Shown here one piece after another: positions 1 through 11,885 of a stretch of 64,000 nt of DNA (position 1 is the stretch's first letter; the number at the start of each line of letters is the position of its first letter). The notes under the pieces are model-generated. The model saw only the letters and a list, made by a program, of their open reading frames with translations. It did no database searches and had not been told where the DNA came from. This DNA comes from Laguncularia racemosa (Eukaryota; Streptophyta; Magnoliopsida; Myrtales; Combretaceae). Location of the stretch: positions 1,178,001-1,242,000 of the forward strand of contig JBBMOL010000147.1 of NCBI GenBank assembly GCA_037954665.1, given 5' to 3'. A program made the position numbers and the translations under genes.

Positions 1-384
1 AATGAATCGTTCGGACTTTCAATTTGACTTGAACCAAGTTTAACATTTAAAACCGGTTCAGGCCGTTTAGTAAAAATTAATAATTATCAATGTATTAACG
101 GTAGAGAACGAAAGTTAGCTTGGTTGGAATTACTCATATGCCTACAACCATGAAGTTAGGAGTTTGGTCTATAGCAACACCATGTGTCGATGACATCATC
201 ATCTTCAACCTTATTACCCTTCATTAATGTAGAGCACTTTCCATGCTTTACATTGGTTCTCAAATTTTGTCCAAATTTATTCGATTACATGGACAAAATT
301 GAGCTCCAATTTAGGAGGAAAAAAAAAAAGAAAATTAGCACCACATTAAAAACCTATTAATGCAATTCTTCAAATTTATTGCAT
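1..384 (+). repeat. Left piece of duplicated unit, copy 1
   Basis: From about base 31 this stretch matches 19,151-19,508 with scattered substitutions. Bases 1-30 do not match there, so the left edge of the duplicated unit lies near 31. The match stops abruptly at about 384, where the truncated Ogre LTR begins; in the other copy the sequence runs on for about 0.9 kb (19,509-20,408). No coding region is visible. Confidence 0.85.
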
Positions 385-597
385 TTTTTTCTATCATTTT
401 CTTTATATATTTTCACATTTTTATTATTTATTATTATAATAATTATTTTTATTTTATTATTCATCCTAAATTAAATCCTAAAAAAAAACTAATTTAAATT
501 TTAACATTTTTTTGCTATTTTTGAATTATAAATAAGAAATAAGTAAATAAATAAATTCGAAATAAATAAAATAGATAAATAAATATCGAAAAATCTG

Positions 598-606
598 ACT
601 TACCTG
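598..606 (-). promoter_or_regulatory. Consensus 5' splice site in LTR (left copy)
   Basis: On the minus strand this reads CAGGTAAGT, the ideal U1-pairing 5' splice site, followed by an AT-rich stretch as in plant introns. The same nine bases are kept in the right LTR at 12,954-12,962, about 300 bp downstream of the TATA box. Confidence 0.55.
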
Positions 607-901
607 GATTTGGGTCAGTGTGCGGGTCGGGTCGAAACGGGTCGGGTCGGTCACGATGCTTGGAGCTTTCTCGTCGATGGCGTTTCAGCGGCTTTCAACG
701 ACGTTTAAAGGCCACTTCCGAGCTTTTAAGGAATGGGGAACTCAACCATGGCGGTGGTTTTCTTCAAGATCGCCTCTAGATGGTGGTTTCGAGCTCAATC
801 GGCGGTCGCAGGTTGAAGAATTCCGGCGAGGCTTCGATTTCTCTCCTTTTCTATCTTTTTCTCACCTTTGATCTGTGTTCTTGCTTGCTGCTTTCGATTC
901 C

Positions 902-909
902 TATTTATA
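902..909 (-). promoter_or_regulatory. TATA box of the LTR (left copy)
   Basis: Minus strand TATAAATA. The same box is in the right LTR at 13,258-13,265, about 700 bp into the LTR, and downstream of G-box motifs. Confidence 0.6.
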
Positions 910-1153
910 GACGCTCGAAAACTCCTTTGGATAAGCTCAAATCCTTGATTTGAATAAATCCAAATTTTTCCGTTTTTTAGATTTGATTTTATCCAACAAA
1001 TTTGATGTCGATTCGTTGTAATCTTGTGATTTATCTGGATAATTCGGTTTTAGATTGATCGAAATCCAAAAAGATTTGAAGAAATCCAGCATTTTTGGCC
1101 TCGTCGGACCTCTGCCGGATTTTTCTCAGGCTGGACTCGAGGAAGAAGACAAT

Positions 1154-1202
1154 CACGTGCGAGGCACGTGTCTTTTCTCGGCCAATCGCATGCTGCCACG
1201 TG
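1154..1202 (-). promoter_or_regulatory. Three G-boxes in LTR U3 (left copy)
   Basis: CACGTG occurs at 1,154-1,159, 1,165-1,170 and 1,197-1,202. The last lies in the 10-base palindrome GCCACGTGGC. A CCAAT pentamer lies between the second and third. The arrangement is repeated in the right LTR. G-boxes bind bZIP and bHLH factors; that they regulate this element is inference. Confidence 0.6.
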
Positions 1203-1242
1203 GCAGCTCCAGGGAAATGAAAGAAAAAAATTTTCGAGCGCA

Positions 1243-1323
1243 CGCAGGGGGATTCGAACTCGGGAGCTCAAGCTCTCTCACACGTTCCAAGCGCACACAT
1301 GAGCCAGCTGAGCTGACCCAGAT
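1243..1323 (-). other. tRNA-like sequence (A-box/B-box) in LTR, left copy
   Basis: On the minus strand CAGCTCAGCTGG (from 1,315) matches the tRNA D-arm/A-box and GTTCGAATCC (1,259-1,250) matches the T-arm/B-box. The spacing from tRNA position 8 to 53 would be 56 nt, against about 45 in class I tRNAs, nearer a class II tRNA with a long variable arm. The T-stem does not pair well, so this is not a working tRNA gene. It is either a tRNA-derived insert such as a SINE head, or convergent internal promoter boxes. Confidence 0.5.
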
Positions 1324-1606
1324 CTCGGTTTTTTTATATTACGCAAATTGTATATATGCGATGCGGTTTTTTTATTATTTTTGTATTTTTTGAAATTTCA
1401 AAAATTTGTAAAAATTATTTAATCCTTTTTATTGCCATTTTTGCAATTATTTTTCAAAATTGATGTATTTTTCCTATTTATTTTATTTTTTGAATATTTT
1501 TCCTATTTTTGCTAAATTGGAGAAAAAATAGAAAGAATTGGAGAAAATGGTAATTATCTATTGTTGATTATTATTGATCATTAGGGGCAAAAATAGGGTC
1601 TTTACA

Positions 1607-1621
1607 GCTGCCCCTCTTTGT
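1607..1621 (-). other. Polypurine tract of the Ogre element
   Basis: Minus strand reads ACAAAGAGGGGCAGC immediately before the LTR start TGTAAA. This is the usual place and composition of the primer for plus-strand DNA synthesis. Confidence 0.85.
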
Positions 1622-3100
1622 AGTAAAGTTTGAAAAACTTAACTACAAAGACAAGAAAGACGCCATTTTTGGCCTCTTGCTTGAATGGATAATGCCTTGG
1701 TTTGGCTGGTTATCTGGATTTAGGTCTCTAGTAGGAAAATGCTCCACGAGTATTTTGTGATGGTTGGTATTGCTTAGGAAATGGTCTTAAACAACATAAC
1801 AACCTAGAGCAATGTATCCTCCAAAAAGTGCTCCATGGGTTGACTAATTGGCGATAGGAAACATCTCAAGAATTGTTTAGGAGTGTATTATTGTAAGTGG
1901 AATAGCTGATGATAGGAAGCGTCTTATTGGACTAGCAACCTTGAAGAGAAGATTGTCTTAGGAAGCGCTCTTATGAGCTGGCTACCTGTCAACAGAAGCG
2001 TCTGACTAGACTAACGACTGTTTGAAGAGAAATACCGCCGGAGAGTACTCTTATGAGCTGACCAATCGGTTATTGACAATTTGAAAAAGTGCTCCTATGA
2101 GCTAACTAATTGATAGATTCGAAGAGTACTCCTCTGAGCTAACTAATTGATAGATTTGAAATTGCTCTCTTGAGTTGGCTGATAGATTTGAAAAGTACTC
2201 CTATGAGCTAACTAATCGATAGCTTAAAAAAGTGCTCCTATGAGCTTACTTCAAGAAAGGGTGTTTAGGAAAGTGCCTCTTCGCGGGCTAACTAACCTAT
2301 AGTGAGAGGATATGCCTCAAAAGGTGCTCCCTATAGGCTAACATTTTTTAAGGGATGTTTGGAAAAGTGCCCCATTGTGGGTTGACAAACCATGGTGGGA
2401 AGTGTCTTCTTAGACTCACGACCCTGGGGAAGAAATGTTTCGAAAGGTACCCCTATAGGCTGACCTTAGGAAGAGATTTTTAGGAAAGTGCCCCATTGTG
2501 GGCTGACTAACCTATAGGGAGAAACGTCTCAAGAAGTGCCCTTATGGGCTGACCCTACGAGAGGATGTTTAGGGAAGTGCCCTATTGTGGGCTGATTAAC
2601 CTATGCTTTTGAAAATGCTTCTACTGATTGAGTTAAATGATTTGATGTTTTCATGATATGTGGATGATAGTTATTTATTCTAAGATGCTTACCAATTTAT
2701 CACGAATAGCAACCAAACAACCGAACCTTCAGGCTGGTTTGCTTCTCCTTCGCTTACTCTTGCTTCAAAATAGGGTTGAAGATCTTGATGCGCTTCCTTT
2801 CTTGTGCGCATGGCTCTTTTGATGGTAATGCTATCCTACTAATGCATCAGGTTTAATGCTCAAAAGTAGGTGGAATTATATCACAAAATTTATTGAGATT
2901 CATTATCATTTCTATGTTTATCATTCATTAGTGAAGTGATGGGTAATGTGTTTAGGAATGTTTGCTTTAATGAGAATTGGTTGGATTTATCGACTATTTA
3001 GAGACATTAACTTTGCTTGTAAAAAATGAAAACTGGACTCAACGAAATTTGTATCGAATATTGGCTTTCATAAACAATGGCAAAATTTCAATTCCCTTGC
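1622..3100 (-). repeat. Ogre 3' untranslated region with degenerate tandem repeats
   Basis: No open frame between the end of pol and the polypurine tract. From about 1,740 to 2,620 the sequence is made of degenerate tandem units. The first part has units of roughly 45-50 bp built on GTGCTCCTATGAGCTAACTA; the second has units of roughly 115 bp built on AGTGCCCCATTGTGGGCTGA. 2,620-3,100 is unique sequence. Repeats at this position are a known feature of plant Tat/Ogre elements. Confidence 0.8.
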
Positions 3101-6100
3101 CTAAGGATAGTACATCTTAACAGCATCTGCATTAATAGGGTCTCTCAATTCTGGACCATCCATTTGAGTCAATATCAAGGCACCTCCTGACAATACCTTC
3201 TTCACCACATATGGACCCTCATAGTTTTGGGTAAATTTCCCTTTGGAATCTTAGGCATTCGGGAGAACTTTCCTTAGCACCAAATCCCCTTCTTTGAAGT
3301 ATCGATGCCTCACTTTCTTGTTAAATGCTCGGGCCATCCTCTGTTGGTAACACTGGCCATGACATAATGAAGTGAGTCTTTTTTTATCAATCAGATTCAA
3401 CTGATTAAGCCTCTTCTTCACCCAGTTTGATTCAGTTAACTGCGTTTCTGACAGAATTCTGAATGATGGTATTTCGACCTCGACTGGCAAGACTGCCACA
3501 GTACCATATACCAATGAATATGGGGTAACTCCAATAGATGTTCTAATTGAGGTCCTATAAGCCATGAGAGCAAACAACAATATTTCATGCTAATCTTTGT
3601 AAGTGATTGTCATTTTTTCGATGATCTTTTTGATATTTTTATTGGCTGCTTCTACTGCCCCGTTCATCTGAGGTCGATAGGAAGTTGAATTTCTATGGTT
3701 TATGTGGAATTGTTGACATAAACCTATCATCGATTTGTTATTAAGATTGGTGCTGTTGTCGGTGATGACTGACTAAAGAACTCCGTATCGAGCTATTATG
3801 TCCCTCTTCAAGAATCGGACTATTACCCCTTTGGTGACATTGGCATATGATGAAGCTTCCACCCACTTGGTGAAGTAATCAATTGCTATCAATATGAACC
3901 TGTAGCCATTGGATGCTGTCGGAGTGATTAGGCCGATTATGTCGATTCCCCACATGGAGAAAGGCCATGGTGCTGACAGCGAGTGTAGCTCGTTGAGCAG
4001 AGCATTTATCTGGTTTACGTACACTTGACACAAATGACAGTGCTTGACATATTTTATGCAATCTGATTCCATGGTTAACCAATAGTATCCCAACCTCATG
4101 ATTTTTCGGGCCAACATGTAGTCGTTCATATGAGGTCCACATACCCCTTCATGTACTTCTTTCATCAGTTCACATGCTTCATTTCTATCCACACATCTTA
4201 GCAAGGTGGTATCAGATGATCTTTTGTAAAGCATAGACCCACTTAATAAGAAATGACTTGCTAACCTTCTGAGTGTCCTTTGGTCATTCTTGCTAGCCAT
4301 TTCAGGGTGTTTGCTTTCTTAGAGAAAAGTTTTGATATCGTGATACCAAGGCTTATCATCTTATGCTTTTTCAATTGCTAAACAGTAAGCGGGCCGATTT
4401 TCGATGTCTATTTTCAATGGTTGAACTTCGGCTCCCCCTGTTATCTAAATCATAGATGTTAGTGTGGCGAGTGCATCTACAAACTGATTACGAGTTCTCG
4501 AGACGTATGTGAAAGTGATTGCCTCAAATTCTTCGATTAGCTCTGTCAAATGCTGATGGTATGGTACCAGTTTGGGGTCTTTAGTCTTATATTCCCCTCT
4601 TGTTTGTAATATGATAAGTGATGAATCTCCATACACTTCTAATTCGTGGATTTCCATGTGGCAAGCCATTTTGAGGCCGAGGATGCATGCCTCATATTCC
4701 GCGATATTATTGGTATATGGAAATGTGAGCTTTGTTGTTGAAGGGAATTGTGTGCCGTCTGGGGATATCAACACTGCCCCGATCCCACAACCGAATACAT
4801 TGGTAGCTCCGTCGAAGAACATCTTCCACTTAGGGTTCTGCTCTATTTCACAGTCTTCTACTGGTGTACCTTCCACTGTTAATATATTTTCATTTGGGAA
4901 TTGGGCTTGTGGCTCTTGGGAATCTCCCTCAACAGGGTATTCTGCCAATTGGTCAGCTAAAGATTGCCCTTTCATTGAGCTTTGATTTATGTATGTGATA
5001 TCAAACTCCGATAAGAGCATTTGCCATTTGGAGATTCTCCCTATTAAAATGGGTTTCTCTGCCAAGTACTTTAGAGGATCATGTCTTGTCAACAACTCAA
5101 TATGATAGTAAAGGGTATATTGCCTCAATTGATGCATGACCCAAATCAGAGCACAACAAGTCCTCTCTACTTCTGAGTACCTCTGTTCCCCATTTGTAAA
5201 TTTCTTGCTTAGGTAATATATGGAACGCTCTCTTCCCTCTTCATCTTTTTACCCCAACACACATCCCATGGATTCAGGGAGTATCGTGAGGTATAAGAAT
5301 AAGGGTTTCCCTTGCTTCAGGACTATCAAGACTGGAGGCTTTATGAGATAGTCTTTAATCGTCCTGAATGCTTCTTCACATTCGTCGTCCCATTCTATTG
5401 CAGCATTCTTTTTTAACAGACGGAATAGTGGGCGGCACTTATCTGTGAGCTGTAAGATAAAACGAGCTATGTAATTCAACCTTCCTAGCAAACCTCTTAC
5501 CTCTTTGACAGTACGTGGAGAAGGTAGCTCTAGTATAGACTTTACTTTGTCAGGGTCGATTTTAATGCCTTCCCGGCTTATGACAAATCCTAACAACTTG
5601 CCCATTGTGACCCCGAAAGTGCACTTCTCCGGATTTAACTTGAGCTGGAACTTTCTCAATCACTTAAACAACTTTCTCAAGATATCTGTATCGCTTTCTT
5701 CCTCTTTAGACTTGGCTATCATGTCGTTGACGTATACTTCGACCTCTCGATGCATCATGTCATGAAGTATCGCGACTATGGCTCTCTGATACGTTGCCCT
5801 AGCGTTTTTCAAGCCGAAGGGCATGACTTTGTAACAGAAAGTCATCTTGGTTTTATCCTCTTCAGCCATTTTTATCTGGTTATATCCTGAGAAACCGTCC
5901 ATAAATGAGAAAAGATGGTTTCCTGCAGTGTTGTCAATTAGAACATCAATGTGAGGTAGGGGGAAGTTATCTTTTGGTGTTGCTTGGTTTAAGTCCAGGA
6001 AGTCTACGCATACGCGTACTTTTCCATTCTTTTTTAGAACGGGGACTATATTAGCTACCAATTCTGGGTAGTCAGATACTTCGATGAACCCTACTTCTAG

Positions 6101-6539
6101 TAGTTTCTTGACTTCCTCTTTAATCTTTAGCAAGATGTTAGGCCTAAATCTTCTCAATTTCTGTTTTTTAGGTTTGACATCTTCCCTTGTGGGAAGTCTG
6201 TAAACTACTATTGATTGATCTAATCCTGGCCTGTCGCCATATGACTAGGCGAACACATCTGCATACTCCGTTAACAGCTCGGTCATCTTACGTTTTTGCT
6301 CGGCACTTAAACCGGTCCCGATCTTGAGGTTCTTAGGTTTCTCAACACTTCCTAGATTTACTATCTCTACTGGCTCATTAATTGAAATTCCGCTTTGTTC
6401 ATGTTTTTGCCAATTTTCTTGTATTATTTCGTGGTTAAGGATATTTCATCCAACAACTGACCCAGTAGCGTTGGAAACGATATCAACATTTTTATTTTCT
6501 ACCTGCGCGAAATGTCCCTGATGTTCGATGGTAGGAGCT
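3101..6539 (-). pseudogene. Ogre pol: RT, RNase H, second RNase H, integrase
   Basis: One reading frame runs through this block, broken by in-frame stops (for example after 5,660, 5,249, 4,445 and 3,773). RT is recognisable by the region reading FCYKVMPFGLKNA and by YVND at about 5,719-5,734, where YVDD is expected, so a catalytic aspartate is lost. RNase H1 follows (about 5,249-5,500). A second RNase H domain (about 4,445-4,870) starts WKMFFDGA and contains NNIAEYEA and the end VDALATL, typical of the Tat lineage. The integrase has an HHCC finger (ending CHLCQ, about 4,010-4,190), a catalytic core starting WGIDIIG, and a C-terminal region ending KMYYP before the stop at 3,101. The upstream end is a splice acceptor. 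Confidence 0.9.
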
Positions 6540-6786
6540 CTGGGTGAAGTAAAATGAAAGCAGATATATATAAGTAAGACAAATTGTAATTTATTGGATT
6601 ATATAAAGAAGTCTCAATAAAAACTGTTTAACAATTGTTTCTTATCCTTGAGCTGACTTAGAGCTATCAATAGGATAACAGAACCAATTATTGAGAGTTG
6701 GATGCTGTTTGGACGTGCGAGGGGTTGGGTTCCTATTGCTGACATCATCTTCGCTTATCCTTGGCTCTTGAATGGTAGTTGCTTAT
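6540..6786 (-). other. Intron between Ogre protease and RT
   Basis: The minus-strand 3' end is a pyrimidine-rich tract followed by TTCACCCAG, then AGCTCC. The proposed donor is CAG followed by ATAAGC, one base from GTAAGC. Removing 6,540-6,786 joins the protease frame (ending LQQSF) to the pol frame without a shift, completing an AGA codon across the junction. Known Ogre elements carry an intron here. The mutated donor would block splicing in this copy. Confidence 0.7.
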
Positions 6787-9654
6787 CTGAATGATTGTTG
6801 GAGGGGTGGAATGCGCATCTGGGTGTAGCTTGGGTTCTCTTCCTTCCTGCCTCTAACACCTCTAGCTCGTGCTTTTTCCTGGGCTGTAGGAACGTACCCT
6901 AGTCCAAACGTCTCTTGCTGCCCCTCCTTAAACTGATGGCCTTCCTTTCTGGTCACCATATTCACCTCATTGAATATCTGGAGACCAAGGTCTTCGGAAC
7001 CATCATCCCCAATGTACGGTATGGCGGTTTCTTTGTAGATGGCATAATCTTGCTCTCCCAGTACTGTGACAATCTGCCCATTTGCGATGAATTTAACCTT
7101 CTGATGGAGGCTTGAGGGTATGGCTCCAGCGGTATGTATCCATGGCCTTCCCAAAAGTAAGTTGAAAGATCTTGGGATGTCGAGGACTGGAAGGAGATGT
7201 AGAACACTTGCGGACCAATCTCTACCGGCAAGCTTATTTCCCCTACTATGTCTCTTTTTGACCCGTCTAAAGCCTTGACCACCGTCAAGCTAGGTTTAAT
7301 ATTGCTTGGATTGACCCCCAATAAGTCGAGGGTAGCCAATGGGCAAACATTGAGGGATGACCTGTTGTCGATGAGTACTCGGGAGATAATCGTGTCGTTG
7401 TACTTCACCACTATGAATAGTGGTTTTGTATGTTGGTCTTCATCTTCTCCTAGCTCTTCGGGGGAGAAAGATATCTGGTCCATGGTGAAGATAGAATCTG
7501 CCACATGACTTAATTTGTCTGTAGCGATGTCTTCTGGTACTCGGATCTGTTTAAGCACTTTGAAGAGTGCTTCCCTATGGGGCTCGGAGGTTGTAAGGAG
7601 GCCCATGAGTGATATTTGGGCTGGAACCTTGTTTAGTTGTTCTATGATCTTATATTCGCTCGCCTTGACCATTTTTATAAATGTAGCGAGTCCCTCTTCC
7701 TTTCCCCCTCCTATCTCCGTGTTAGGTTCCTTAGTTAAGATTTTATATTTCGGGTCATAAACTCTCCCAGAGCGGGTGATTCCTCCTACCATAAGGGGTC
7801 ATTCTTGCTTGAGGGTCTAATAGTCAAATGGTGCAGCCTTATACCTCTCTGCAGGTATTGGGACATTGAACACATATCTCTTCTTCGGGACTTGTATCTC
7901 GATTGACTATCCTTCATAGCATTTTATGACCCTGGGCTTTTGATTTGAATTGATCATGTTCACAGACTTCTCCCCTTCTTTTGGTGGGTTGTCCTCTTTC
8001 TCAAACTCGGGCCCCCATCCGCTAGGCGGCCCATACACAGTTGAGGTGTAAGAATAGTTCACCAGGTACTCGAATCTCCAGTGCGATTCTCCTAAGGTAC
8101 CGACTGTTGGGTCTCCCGCTAACCATCTCTTTTTAATATGTGATATGGAGGCTTTCTCTGGAGTTTGATGGGGATGACCTTTCTACTGGCCTGTCGCCTT
8201 TTGCTTGGAGGATTCTTTGGGAGCCGACTCTTTGGATGTGATCATATTGATGGTGGGATTATGATTGGGCAGCGGATTGGTGTTGACATTGGGCGCTAGG
8301 GTGTTAACAAAGTCCAACTGCACAATCTCGACATCGATCAGATCCTAGATTTTGTTTCGGAGCCTCCAGCATCTGTCCGTGGAATGCCCCTCTTGGCCCA
8401 TATGATAGTCACATTTGAGGCTTGAGTCAAAATTCCTGGGTTTGTACCGGTCATTCGAGATTTCGAAGCTTATCAAATTATCTGCCCGTAGCCGAGCGAA
8501 GACCTGGCTGAGCGGGATTGGGATTGGAGTGAACTGTCTCGGGACTCTAGCGGCCTAGGCGTGATTTGCCGGGGAGTGCTGAACTAGGGAACTCGTAATT
8601 TGGAATGTCACACGAGTCCCAACCTTGTCCGCTTTACTGGAGTTGACTATGCTTACGATAGGCTCCTTAGCTTTGTTACCTCCCAAGGGCCTTTGTGATG
8701 ATGTGACCCTGGAAGGATCCATTGTTTGGAGTCTGCCTGTTGTGATGGCATTCTCAATCCGGCACCCCGCTGCCACTACTTCTGCAAAACTGAATGATGT
8801 CTGGCCCACCAGATGTGAGAAGTAGGTCTTATCGAGAGTGTTGACGAATATGAATGTCAACTCTTTTTCAGAAATGGGGGTTGCTACCCTGGCAGCTTGA
8901 GCTCTCCATCGCTGAGCATACTCTTTGAAAGACTCAGCATGTCTCTTTCGAAGGCTTCCTAGATCAATCACTGAGGGGGCGACTTCGATGTTGAACTTAT
9001 ATTGGTCATAGAACGCCCGGGCAAGCCTTTCCTAGGTATTGACCTGATTGAAATCCAAGTGGGCATACCAGACTAAGGCAAGACCTGTAAGGCTATCCTG
9101 GAAGATCTAGATTATCAGTTGGTCATATTGAGCATATTTGCTCATCTTCCAGGCGTATAGCTTTGTGTGCATCTTGGGGCATCTAGTACCGTCATACTTT
9201 TCGAATTCTGGGGTCTTGAATTTATCGGGGTATACCTCCTCCCCATATGCTAGCAAGCTAGTGATCCCGGCCTATTCAAAACCGTCAAGCCCTTCTATTG
9301 TTTCCATTTTGTCAGCTAGCTATTGGAAGAGTCTCTTTTCCATCTCTTTTTGTCTCTCCTCCATCTCCTTCTTCAAGTCATCAAAGGTTGGACCTTGGTT
9401 GACTCTCGGCTCATACTCAAAGGCCGGGTTGAGGTGGGAATTGATTTCCTCATATTTTGGAGGCTGCCCCTCCACTGCCTTCCCTTTTCTAGCCCCTGAA
9501 TGTTCTTCTTGAGTCGGCTGGGTGGTGCAAAGGAGGCCAATGCTTTTAATCAGGAGGTGGACTTGTGCAACTAGTTGCTGGACCGTTTGTTCCAAGGATA
9601 CGATCCTAGAGTCTGAAGCAACGTCGGCACTTGTGTTGTTGCGGTTGTCGCCAT
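6787..9654 (-). pseudogene. Ogre gag-protease polyprotein
   Basis: A likely start ATG is at 9,654 (reading MATTATT), after which a frameshift is needed to reach the main gag frame. The N-terminal part has a coiled-coil-like stretch (VSLEQTVQQLVAQVHLL). A gag capsid domain follows at about 9,260-8,560, with RRHAESFKEYAQRWR-like sequence and interrupting stops. A CCHC-like knuckle C-x2-H-x5-H-x4-C lies near 8,375-8,415. The protease contains LIDNRSSLNVCP near 7,350-7,375, with arginine where the D-S/T-G type glycine is expected. A frameshift near 7,150-7,180 separates two protease frames; the second carries GRPWIHTAGA. Confidence 0.85.
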
Positions 9655-9900
9655 TGTTTGCCGTTTTGGTTCTTGAACGTATACAGATTGGGTTTTTGGG
9701 AGGGTTCGGTTGTTTGAGAGCTATTTTTGATACCTGGCGCGCATTTTTCTTTAGTATGATGTATGCATGAAAATGCGATGCATGTGTCACATGGATGCTA
9801 AAATAAAGGGGCCAACAATTGATTGATGATATAATACTGAAACTTTATTTTATTAATACTGGAAACTTGGAGTTTAAAAAAATGAAAAAGTAAAATAGAT
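9655..9900 (-). other. Spacer between Ogre ORF1 and gag
   Basis: Short AT-rich stretch separating the end of ORF1 from the likely gag start. No conserved coding signal seen. Confidence 0.5.
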
Positions 9901-11402
9901 TTATTTTCTAATTCTCTTGGTAGACTCAGGCTTCCCATTGATGACGGCTTCCAATTCCTTGACTCTAGCTTGGGTCTTTTCCAACTGAGCTTCCAAGGCT
10001 TTGTTTCTTTGATCGGATTCCTTAAATTGACCTTTCCAGATATCCTTTTTATAATCTGTAGCCTCAAAATATACTTCCATTCGAGCCCTGACCTGCTCTA
10101 GGTAGATTTCTAGCTCTGGGTTTACCTTGTCTGGCTTAGGTTGGGTGACATTTGGAACCCGGTATGCTCTTTTCCCTGTCTGATATAGCTGGTGGATCAC
10201 GAACTCCCTGGTGGCTCGATGTTTGCCCACTTCGCCGTCCAGCTCTTTGAGGTCTACATTCGGGCTTCCCAAAGTACTTTGACCTCTGCCAGCTTAGCAA
10301 ATTTCTCAGCTACTAATAAGTTCGGATCGTGGTATTCAAATGTGACTGCTTCCAGTGAAGGTCGATAAACTATGTCTTGAATGCTACCGAACTGGCGGAC
10401 TACTGAGTTGGGATGATAACCTATACATCCGCTGATACTGATCAGAGGCATGGCTTGAAAGTTACTGCAGGTTAAGATAACTTTGTCACAGCAACTCCAT
10501 TTGGCTGTCCATAATATGTCGTCGGCACTGAAACTTTTAAGCACTTCTACCCAACTATGGCTAGTAAGGTCGTCGGGCAGCTTTATCTTCTCTATGCATG
10601 AGTCCACGAGGTCCACTTGTTGAGCCAAGGTTTTCCGAACCATGTTCAGCCCAAAACACTTGAGGTGGCTTACAAACCATATCAGGATAAGGTTAATATT
10701 TAAGTGGAGGATCCTGTGGCCCTTTTTCTTGACGAAGTTTAAGTTCTGGATCTATTCAGCCAATAGGACCAAGATGTAAGATTTTCCTTCCATGAATTGG
10801 GTCACCAGTTCTGCGACTCGGTAGTGGACATAGAAAGTTCCGGTGGGAAAGAGTATGGTGGCGAAGGCTCTCAGGATGAAAGCATTTACCCTTCTTTGTC
10901 TATAACTCTTGGGGTCCCCACACAATATGTCTTTCTTGTCCCCATTATCTTCTCGGGCGATGAACCAGGCTTTCAACTCATCCATCCATATGCAGTATCC
11001 ATTACAGTCTACTAGGGCCTTGTTGATTGCTATTTTGCGGATACCCAGGAGTCTGCTGAAGATACCGGCTGGCCCAACCTTAAGATCTGGTACATACACC
11101 TTGTTGGTTAGTACTGGAGCCTGTAGAAGTTGGGTGTACTCTTTCAGGGTAGGAGTAATCTCATGTGGCCTAATGAAGAAAGTCGTAGGCTCTATTTCCC
11201 ATAGGTGGAGCATGGCCCATACCAAGGGCAAGTTCATCTCCATCTTCATCAGTGAGAGGATGAGCCCTATTTTCTGTTGAATAAAGGTCTACTCCTCTGG
11301 GTTGTATAGGGTGAACCAGTGGTCCAGTACTAGTTTTGGGTCCAGAGGTTTGCAAACTCGGATCTCTTTGCGGAGGAGGCAGTCAATTGTGGAACTAGCC
11401 AT
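9901..11402 (-). pseudogene. Ogre ORF1, extra protein upstream of gag
   Basis: The minus-strand ATG at 11,402 opens a frame starting MASSTIDCLLRKE. It continues through an in-frame TAG near 11,291 (GAG GAG TAG, probably from TGG) and another at 10,752, to 10,254. A frameshift near 10,270 links it to a second frame ending at 9,901. The last part is highly charged and heptad-like (around KALEAQLEKTQARVKELEA), a likely coiled coil. This matches the position and general look of the ORF1 protein of Ogre elements, whose role is unknown. About 500 residues if intact. Confidence 0.75.
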
Positions 11403-11885
11403 CTATTACAACAGAAATTTCTAATTACAACAAGAATGATAGCATTATAGAGAAATGTATCTAAACTCCGTGAACAGAATAAAAGTATTACATCACCAAT
11501 CAGTTATCAGCCCACGATGTCGTGTATGCAAATAGGTAGGTTCTAACAGGTCCCCAAGCTTTATGGCCTCTCGCATTCTCGGAGAAATGGATCTCAAGCC
11601 ATATCGAAGCATTGGGTGGGGTAGCCTAATCAATCCCGAATGGTGATCATATCACTTCGCCTGAAACCTACACAATGCCCCCCCCGTCTTAGGGTCCTAA
11701 GACAGCTTGGGTTTGACCGTATCTACTCACACAATTATATGCATGCAGACTCAACAATAAAAGTAAATAACTGATCCTAAATCTAGTTAAAATCCTGAAA
11801 GGTTAGAAATAGTATAACAAGCCAAAAAGACATTCATCGAAAAAGTGATTTGAGGAGATTCAGGTGGCTAGCCTATTAGAGAAGG
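11403..11885 (-). other. Ogre untranslated leader
   Basis: Between the primer binding site and the ORF1 ATG. No coding signal. Minus-strand CTAACCTTTCAG near 11,795-11,806 looks like a splice acceptor with a nearby branch-like CTAAC and could pair with the LTR donor at 12,954-12,962; this pairing is inference. Confidence 0.5.

Larger units (their letters stand above)
385..1606 (-). repeat. 3' LTR of the Ogre element, truncated
   Basis: Aligns along its whole length with 12,730-13,963. The inner edge ends in TTTACA at 1,606, matching the element terminus TGTAAA on the minus strand, directly beside the polypurine tract. About 0.82 kb corresponding to 11,907-12,730 of the intact LTR is missing at the outer (left) edge. 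Short ORFs here are not conserved as proteins between the two LTRs and look spurious. Confidence 0.92.

Noticed and set aside
620..871. ORF of 83 codons in the left LTR and its counterpart near 13,026-13,309
   Set aside because: Lies in LTR sequence, is shifted in frame between the two LTRs and encodes no recognisable protein; it overlaps the untranslated leader and splice donor region.
1243..1323. A functional tRNA gene
   Set aside because: A- and B-box motifs are present but the T-stem does not pair and no acceptor stem could be built, so only a tRNA-like call is made.
1740..2620. CRISPR-like array
   Set aside because: The repeats are degenerate, contiguous and lie in a plant retrotransposon 3' region; no constant repeats with unique spacers.
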